Part shown: piece after piece, positions 57,286-64,000 of the stretch | Numbering within the stretch: the stretch's first letter is position 1 | Layout of the letters: every line of letters starts with the position of its first letter | Source: Cynocephalus volans | Lineage: Eukaryota > Chordata > Mammalia > Dermoptera > Cynocephalidae | Direction of reading: 5' to 3' | NCBI RefSeq assembly: GCF_027409185.1 | Contig: NC_084462.1 | Coordinates: 1,736,001 to 1,800,000 of the forward strand | Length of the DNA: 64,000 nt | Notes under the pieces: generated by a model | Databases searched by the model: none | The model's input: only the letters and a program-made list of their open reading frames with translations | What the model was told of the DNA's origin: nothing | Translations under genes and position numbers: made by a program

Positions 57286-58079
57286 TATGACTCCTTTTGA
57301 TGGCAAATTGCTTAAACTATTTTAAGTTACACATACTTTAATGAAGATTGTCACGTAGCCAGTTTGTTTATGTTTTCACTATGATTGATGAACCAACTGT
57401 TTTTCTTCTGTAACTTTCTTGTCTTTACAATAAAAACTGAAGCAAAAACTGACTCGGGGCTGTGCCTGGGCTCTCCTCTCTTGAAGGAGTTTTCCCTTGG
57501 TGCAGTCCCTTAGGGCTTCTCATTGTTCTGAATACATGGGCTCTGAATAATCTTCTGCATCTCCATCACTCTGCAAGAGGTGACAAGAAACCCCATCAGC
57601 GCCCTGCCTAGTGGAGCCATGAGAGCAGGACTGCCTTGGAGACCCCAGACCTGTGGAGTTAACAGAGTGGAACACCAGCCTGGGCGAGCTGAAGTGTGAC
57701 CTACGATCAGGAAAGCCATAGGAGCAGAGCTGCCCAAGGACTTGGGGACCCGACCCCTACACCAGCATGCAGAAGAGGTCGAACATGGAGTGAAGGTACA
57801 TGATTCGCCAGCTTTGAGATTTAATGCCTGTCCTGCTGGGTTTCAGACTTGTTTGGGACCTGTTACACCTTCCTTTTGGCCTATTTCTCCTTTTGGAACA
57901 GGAATATATACTCTGTGTTTGTCCCACCATTGTACATTGGAAGTAGATAACTTATACTGATTTCACAGGTGGGACTTTGAACTTTGGGCTTTTGAGATAA
58001 AACAAGTTAAGACTTCGGGGATGAAGTGAATGTATTTGTATGTGCAAAGGATGTGAGTTTTGGAGGGCTGGCGGCAGAA

Positions 58080-58515
58080 TGTAGTGGATTGAATTATGTC
58101 CCTCCAAAACTCCCTGAAGCTTGAATTATGTTCCCCAAGTTTTATGTATTAGAAACTTGGCTCCCACTGTGACTGTTAAGAGAGTAGTAAATCCTATTAT
58201 GACAATTGTAAGGTAAGGCCTTGAAGAGGTGATTGCATTGTAGGACTATGCAGTAGTGAATGGATTAAAAAAATGGTGGTGATGGGTGTGGTTCTGAGGG
58301 CTTTAAAAGAAGAAGAGAGTCTGTTTGTCTGTCTCTCTCTCTGTTCTCTCTGCTTCCACCATCTTGCAATATGAGACCCCTGGTTCACTGTTGCCACCAC
58401 CAGATAGACTTTGGACTTCCCAGCCTCAGAAAAACTGTAAGCAATAAATTTCATTTCTTTTAAAATCATCCAGTTTCAGGTATTCTGTTATAGCAACACA
58501 AAACAGACTAATACA
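58080..58515 (+). repeat. 3' LTR of the MaLR provirus
   Basis: 436 bp, 'tgtagtggattg' to 'gactaataca', with 'agcaataaatttcattt' intact. Confidence 0.88.
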
Positions 58516-59442
58516 GCTACTAAAAAAATGAAATACCTAGGAGTAAAGTTAACCAAGGATGTGAAACATCTCCACAATGAAAACTGTAAAACATTGGTGA
58601 AAAAAAATTGAAGAAGACACAAATAAATGGAAAGATATCCCATGTACCTGGGTAGGAAGAATTAACATCATCAAAATGTCCATATTACCCAAAGCAACAT
58701 ACACATTCAATGCAATCTCTACCAAAATACCAATGACGTTATTCACAGAAACAGAAAAAAATAATCTTAAAATGTGCAAGGAACCACAAAAGACCCCATA
58801 TAGCAAAAGCAATCCTGAATAAAAAGAACAAATTTGGAGCCATCATACTTCCTGATTTCAAAATATAGTACAAAGCTATAGTAACCAAAACAGCATGGTA
58901 CTGGCATAAAAACAAATTGACCAATGGAACAGAATAGAGAGCTCCAAAATAAACTCATGCACTTACAGCCAACTGATTTTTGACCAAGGTGCCAAAAACA
59001 TGCAATGGGAAAAAGACAGCCTCTCCAGCAAATTGTGTTGGGAAATCTGCATATCCACATGCAGAAGACTGAAACTAGACCCCTATCTCTCACCATAACA
59101 CAAAAATTAACTCAAAATGAATCAAAGACCTAAATTTAAGACCCAAAACTATAAAACTACTAGAAGAAAACATAGGGGAAACACTACACAAAATGGGAGT
59201 GGGCAGTGGTTTTGTGAGCAAGACTACAAAGGCACAGGCAACTACAGCAAAAATACATAAATGTAACTACATCAAACTAAAAAGCTTCTGTATAGCAAGG
59301 GACACTGTCAACAAAGTGAAAAGACAACCTACAGAATGCGAGAAAGTATTTGCCAACTACACATCAGACAAGGGGCTAATATCTAGAATATCTAAGGAAC
59401 TTGAACAACCCAACAGCAAAAAAAAACCAAATAACAATTTAA

Positions 59443-59608
59443 AGGGCCAGACTATGGCTCATTCGGGAGAGTGTGGTAACACCAAGGCCACGGGTTCGGA
59501 TCCCTATATAGGGATGGCCAGTTAGCTCACTGGGTGAGCGTGGTGCTGACAACACCAAGTCAAGGGTTAAGATCCCCTAACCAGTCATCTTTTCAAAAAA
59601 AAAAAAAG
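59443..59608 (+). mobile_element. tRNA-Ile SINE dimer with TSD
   Basis: Flanked by 'caaataacaatttaaa' on both sides. Unit 1 lacks 'gctga' in the anticodon region. Confidence 0.95.
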
Positions 59609-60181
59609 AAGACAAATAACAATTTAAAAAATGGGCAAAGGACCTGAACATACATTTCTCAAAAGAAGACATACAAATGGCAGACAAACACATGAAAAAA
59701 TGCTCAAAATCACTAATCACCAGGGAAATACATATTCAAACCACAATGAGATATCATCTCACTCTTGTTAGAATGGCTATTACCAACAAGACAAAAAATA
59801 ACAAATGCTGGCAAGGATACAGAGAAAAAGGAACTCTCCTACATTGCTGGTGGGAGTGTAAATTGGTATAGCCACTGTGGAAAACAGTATGGGGGTTCCT
59901 CAGAGAACTAAAAATAGATCTACCCTATGACCCAGCTATCTCACTACTGGGTATATACCCAAAGTAAATTAAATCAATATATCAAAAGGACACCTGCACT
60001 CCCATGTTCACTGCAGTACTATTCACAATAGCCAAGAGATGGAATCAACCTAAATGCCCATCAATGAATGAATGGATAAAAAAAATTGTGACATATATAC
60101 ACAATGGAATACTCCTCAGCTATTAAAAGGAATGATATCCTACCAAGGTCAAGCCACCAAACAAACAAAAAATAATATCCT

Positions 60182-60362
60182 GGGCCAGCCCGTGGCTCAC
60201 CCAGGAGAGTGTGGTGCTGATAACACCAAGGCCACGGGTTCGGATCCTATATAGGGATGACCGGTTTGCTCACTGGTTGAGCATAGTGCTGACAATACCA
60301 AGTCAAGGGTTAAGATCCCCTTACCGGTCATCTTTTTAAAAATAATAATAATAATAATAATA
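60182..60362 (+). mobile_element. tRNA-Ile SINE dimer with TSD
   Basis: Flanked by 'aataatatcctg' on both sides; the tail is expanded as (AAT)n. Confidence 0.95.
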
Positions 60363-60700
60363 TCCTGTCATTTGCAGCAACATGGATGGAACTGGAAACC
60401 TTCATGTTAAGTGAAGTAAGTCAGACACAAAAAGACAAATACCACATGATATCACTCATATGCGGAATCTAAAAAAAAGAAAAAAGTTGTTATAATAGAA
60501 GTAGAGAGTAGAATAAAGGGTTACCAGAGGTGGGAAAGTGGTGGGGGGGAGGAAAAGTGGAGGACTAATGGGTACAAAACTATGCTATCTACTCTAAGTG
60601 AATCATTGTGTAGTATAAGCATATATTGAAACAACATACTGTACCCCACAATTATGTACATAATTAAAATATTTTGAATTAAAAAAAAAACCATACACAC

Positions 60701-60955
60701 AAAAAAAGTACCATTACACTTCCATCAGACTGGCAAAAATTTTAAAGTCTGACCAAGTTTAATTAACTGTTGTGCAAAAAGTAGAATGAATGGAATTATC
60801 ACATATCCTTGGTGGGAGGTTAACTGATTAAACCACTTTGATAATCAGACAATACACCCTGTATAGGGTAAAACTGAAGGTGAGCATACCCTACCTAGAA
60901 ATTCTGTTCCTAAATATACACCTAAGAGAACTCTTGCACATGTGCACATGTATAT
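60701..60955. other. Boundary region between the L1 and the resumed copy B intron
   Basis: L1-like text ('taaatatacacctaagagaa') continues to about 60955. No gene. Confidence 0.4.
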
Positions 60956-61640
60956 GCCCAAGCTTATTCTATAAGAAAATGGTGGTTATTTGTGGGGATT
61001 AGGATTAATGGGTAGAAATTCAACTCAGGTTTGCCTCCTCTGGAAGGCCATATCTAACTAGCCCAGGCTGAATTAATGACTCTGTCCTCTGTCCTCCCCT
61101 ATCACTCCCACTGCCATTTATCACCAGTTTATGGCTGTCTGATTTAGCGTCTAATTCTCTCCAAAACTGAAAATTTAATGAAAGCAAGAACTGTGGTCTG
61201 ATTCACCTGTCCAAGTTTCTGTAGTACACAAAGAGTACTTTGTAAATGTCTGATAGATGTTTTTGAAATTAATGCTTAAAAGAATAAAAAATGGGGATGA
61301 TCAGACAATAAAGGCTCTAGTACTGAGGATCCCTTTGGACTTTAAGTATGCTGGGTGGGCAGAAATCCCTAAATTTAAGAGTGATAGTTAAGAACGGAGG
61401 CATTCAGGAAGTAGAGGAGGCATTCAGGAAGTGGAGGAGGCATTCAGGAAGTGGACAGCCTTTGAAGGTTTTCCATATGGCTGTGGCCTTAGAGGCTGTT
61501 TTGTTGTGTCTGGGATTAGAGTAAACCTGAATGTTTGCCATGTTTAGCATATCTCTGTTAGCATATCCACTCTGAGGTGGATAGTTGGTCATGTATGAGT
61601 TTGAAGATTTCTAGGGCTAGATAACCATTTTTTTTTTTAA
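60956..61640 (-). other. Resumed intron of SLC6 copy B
   Basis: 'gtggttatttgt', 'aactcaggtttg', 'attttatgaatg-like' and 'aaaaatggggatga' phrases follow copy A intron 29.91-30.25 kb in the same order. The expected next exon (counterpart of copy A exon 5) was not found before the window end. A 20-bp tandem repeat lies at 61396-61455. Confidence 0.6.
61396..61455. repeat. 20-bp tandem repeat, 3 copies
   Basis: Unit 'ggaggcattcaggaagtgga', with the first copy differing at one base. Confidence 0.97.
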
Positions 61641-61905
61641 TTCCACATGAGTGATATCATGCAATGTTTGTCTTTCTGTGCCTGACTAATTTAACATAGT
61701 TTCCAGTTCCATCCATGTTGCTGCAAATGATAGGTAAATTTTTAAATATTTCAAATAAACAACAGCTGAGAGAATTCACCAGCAAATCTGCATTACAAAA
61801 ACATTAAAGGAAATTCTTTAAACAGAGGTAAAATGATACCATATGAAAACCTGGATCTACACAAAGGAATAAAGAGTGTAAAAATGGTAAATATGTGAGT
61901 TAAGG
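61641..61905. mobile_element. L1 fragments
   Basis: 'catgagtgatatcatgcaat' and 'ccatgttgctgcaaatgata' are the reverse of L1 3'-end text. From 61740 a short + strand fragment follows. Confidence 0.55.
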
Positions 61906-62322
61906 TGTTTTAGTCCATTTTGTGTTGCTATGACAGAAATACCTGAGACTGGGTAATTTATAAAGGAAAGAGGTTTATTTGGCTTATGATTCTGGGACAG
62001 CTGCATCTGGCATGGGCCTCAGGCTGCTTCTACTCATGGCGGGAAAACAGCAGGCAGCTGGCAGGTACAAGCAGATCACATAGTGAAAGGAAGCAAGAGA
62101 GAGGAAGCAAGAGAGAGAGAGGTGCCAGGGTCTTTTTAAGCAACGAGCTCTTGCGGGAACTAATACAGTGAGAACTCACTCATTAATCCCCCCTCCCCCA
62201 GAGAAAGCATTAATCCATTCATGAAGGATCCGCCCCCATGACTCAATCAGTTTACGACACTGCCACACTGGAGATCAAATTTCCATGAGTTTTGGAGGGG
62301 ACAACACATCCAAACTCCATCA
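61906..62322 (-). mobile_element. MST-type MaLR LTR, reverse, with 5-bp TSD
   Basis: 417 bp from 'tgttttagtccattttgtg' to 'aaactccatca'. The target duplication 'taagg' is at 61901-61905 and 62323-62327. Confidence 0.9.
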
Positions 62323-62327
62323 TAAGG

Positions 62328-62748
62328 CAAGACAGTTTTTTTTCATTTTCCAGACTGAAGAAAACTCTACGGGTCAAATGGCCTAGGTTCTTCAACAGAA
62401 AAATGTCAAGAAAAATAAAGGACTGGAGGGGGAACGTGTAGATTAAAAGAGACTTAAAATACATGTCAGATTTTTTAGTGGGCAAAATCAAACTTTAATG
62501 TCCAGGGATGCCACTTGGGTGATAAGACTGCAAAGAAACATAAAGAAATGATTACTATATAAGTCAAGATATTGGTTACTTTGGGGAGTGAAGAAAGAAG
62601 AGACTGTAATTGGGATAGGGTACAACAGCTAGAATGCATTAAATAAAGTGAGCTTTCCAAGAGGGCTAATAAAGTTCTGTTTCTTGACTTGAATGACATT
62701 CTGTTTGTAATCTGTGTGGTTTTCTATGTTTTATTTCATAATAAGGTA

Positions 62749-62750
<2 letters not shown>
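62328..62750 (+). mobile_element. L1-like A-rich sequence
   Basis: It resembles L1 3' UTR-type sequence; the assignment is tentative. Short minus-strand frames are not supported. Confidence 0.4.

Positions 62751-62751
<1 letters not shown>

Positions 62752-62792
<41 letters not shown>
62752..62792. repeat. (TG)n microsatellite
   Basis: About 20 uninterrupted TG units. Confidence 0.95.
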
Positions 62793-62795
<3 letters not shown>

Positions 62796-62829
62796 GTTCC
62801 CATGAATAAGTCTAAAAAAAGATGTTATG

Positions 62830-63245
62830 GGGGAGGAAAAAATACTTTTCCTTTTACCCTTTTAAATTCCGAGCTGTGACCTCTGTAACAAAACACAGAT
62901 TAACCAGAAAAAATACAGATTTATTTAATATAAATTTTAAGTGACACAGGAGCCCTCATGAGCTGGATGCTTATATATTAAGATGGATAAAGAGCAGTAA
63001 ATTGTGAAAACATGACAAGACAAAGGGACTTGAGCTAGAGCATTTAATCATGGAGAAGTGACTAGGAAGATAAGGGCTAGTTTAACAAGATTTGTTTGTG
63101 CAAATTTCTCTTAACCTCAACTCCCTATCTCTCATAAGAATGTCTTCCTTCCTCCAGGTGCAAGGATAGCACCTTTTACCTGGGAATTTTATCTCCTGCT
63201 TTTAGGAATATCAGAGTGACTTTCTTGCATCTGCTGTTTTTTTAA
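62830..63245 (-). mobile_element. Possible reverse-oriented LTR
   Basis: 'acagatttatttaatat' is a reversed poly(A)-signal context followed by non-L1 sequence of LTR-like composition. Ends not resolved. Confidence 0.35.
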
Positions 63246-64000
63246 GTGTCTTTATCTCAAAACAATCAATATGTCAGAGCAGCATATTTTGGGATGGCAT
63301 GTTCTGAACTCATTCAATATGCAGATGTGCAAGACCTCTACATAGAGAGTTATAAAACTCTACTGAGAGACATTACAGAAGACCTAAATAAAGAGGAATA
63401 TATATGTTATTTATTGGAAGGCTTAAATACCATACATTTTCTTTAAATGTTAAAAGCAATATCAAAATCCTGCCAGCTTATTTGTAAAACTTGACAAGTT
63501 TACCCTAAAATTTATTTGAAAACTCAAAAGCCCCAAAATAGCTAAGATACTCCTGAATAAAAACAAGGTGGGAAGACATGCTCTAACAAGTATTAAGCCT
63601 TATTATTAATTGGTAGTAAGACAAGGAGAATTAAAACAGGGATAAACATAGAGACTAATGGAAGAGAACAGAGCACCTAGAACTGGACCCACACATATAT
63701 GGAGTCTTGATTCATGACAGACATGCCTTAGCAGACCTGTGGGTAAAGGAAGAACTCAATAAACAGTGCTGGCACAATTACGTATTCATATAGCAAAAAG
63801 AAAAAAGAAAAAGAGAAGACTGTCTACCTTACATAATGCACAAAAATTAATTTCAGAAGGACAAAAGAAGTAAATGTAAAAATACAAGACTATAAAATTC
63901 TAGAAGAAAATATGACTGTGTTACATCATTCTAGGGGACAAAATAACTGACTGAGTGGTGCCCACTGAAGTACAAAAATCTTTTCTTTGTGTAAGAAAAG
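63246..64000 (+). mobile_element. L1 ORF2 C-terminal part, running off the window
   Basis: 'ttataaaactctactgagag' onward is degraded ORF2 sequence ('ctcctgaataaaaacaaggt'). The 66-codon frame 63246-63446 is a remnant. Confidence 0.65.

Larger units (their letters stand above)
56466..57585 (+). mobile_element. Class II-like solo LTR nested in the MaLR internal region
   Basis: Starts 'tgtagaagatattg', ends 'gaggtgaca', and is flanked by 'agaaac' at 56460-56465 and 57586-57591. Removing it restores continuity with the sister MaLR sequence at about 1130. It has 'acaataaaaactgaag' near the R region. Two SINEs are nested inside. Confidence 0.88.
54987..58515 (+). mobile_element. Complete MaLR provirus with a nested LTR
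   Basis: 5' LTR 54987-55420, internal region from 55421, 3' LTR 58080-58515. The internal region is colinear with 131-1620 and is interrupted by a 1120-bp LTR at 56466-57585. Open frames such as 55519-55980 are decayed internal sequence. The outer flanks do not form a matching duplication ('gaagt' and 'gctac'). Confidence 0.88.
58516..60700 (+). mobile_element. L1 ORF2 3' part and 3' end
   Basis: A long run of recognisable ORF2 C-terminal sequence starts at 'ctaaaaaaatgaaataccta' and proceeds to a 3' UTR ('aatatttt' then A-run) at about 60690. Two SINEs are nested. The short frames 59193-59525 and 59677-59871 are ORF2 fragments. Confidence 0.82.

Noticed and set aside
29137-60300. Recurring peptides such as V-L-T-T-P-S-Q-G-L-R-S-P-Y and G-A-D-N-T-K-A at many sites
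   Set aside because: They are translations of the tRNA-Ile SINE in various frames, not a protein family.

Overview
This window is mammalian nuclear DNA. I infer a colugo (Dermoptera, the Galeopterus/Cynocephalus group). The main reason is more than 20 copies of a tRNA-Ile-derived SINE, many as head-to-tail dimers ending in a box-like 'accggtcatcttt' and an A-rich tail. To my knowledge this structure is the dermopteran CYN SINE family. The rest is ordinary placental content: L1, L2, MER5, MER2/Tigger, MaLR LTRs and class I/II-like ERV LTRs. There is no operon, no bacterial or phage gene and no CRISPR array.

The only cellular protein-coding content I can support is a tandem pair of SLC6 (sodium- and chloride-dependent neurotransmitter-symporter fold) genes on the minus strand. 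Both are closest to the orphan, testis-type transporter SLC6A16 (NTT5) and its tandem relative SLC6A21, a pseudogene in human. Copy A (about 33.17 to 26.01 kb) has ten recognisable exons and a poly(A) signal. It carries a nonsense codon in TM1, several frameshifts, a lost splice donor and a 22-bp tandem-repeat expansion inside a coding exon. Copy B (44.21 to 40.26 kb here) shows only its last five coding exons. It is broken by a 1-nt deletion, an L1 insertion inside a 160-nt exon with a 16-bp target-site duplication, a W-to-stop change, and an early stop that removes a still-recognisable C-terminal tail. The introns of A and B align, so this is a segmental tandem duplication. Intron sequence of A at 29.9-30.3 kb resumes in B at about 60.96-61.33 kb, which shows that about 16 kb of nested retroelements piled into one intron of copy B. 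The 5' exons of B probably lie beyond the right edge or are lost.

Layout: 1-12 kb, a MaLR provirus, old L1s and nested LTRs. 11.8-12.3 kb, a CpG-rich promoter-like patch. 12.6-25 kb, L1 fragments in both orientations, several LTRs, SINEs and DNA-transposon fossils. 26-33.2 kb, SLC6 copy A. 33.4-38.3 kb, repeats (nested MLT1/MST/SINE and L1). 38.7-39.3 kb, a GC-box/CCAAT promoter-like patch that may belong to copy A. 40.2-44.2 kb, SLC6 copy B. 45-60.7 kb, the retroelement cluster: an L1 carrying a deleted gamma-type ERV, a 6-bp-TSD solo LTR, SINEs and a palindromic MITE, then a complete MaLR provirus that itself carries a 1.1-kb LTR with two SINEs. 61-64 kb, the resumed B intron, an MST LTR and L1.

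Many insertion boundaries were fixed by matching target-site duplications, so the relative order of insertion can be read from nesting. I had no alignment tools. Family names rest on recognition of consensus-like sequence, and comparisons with human SLC6A16 are from memory.
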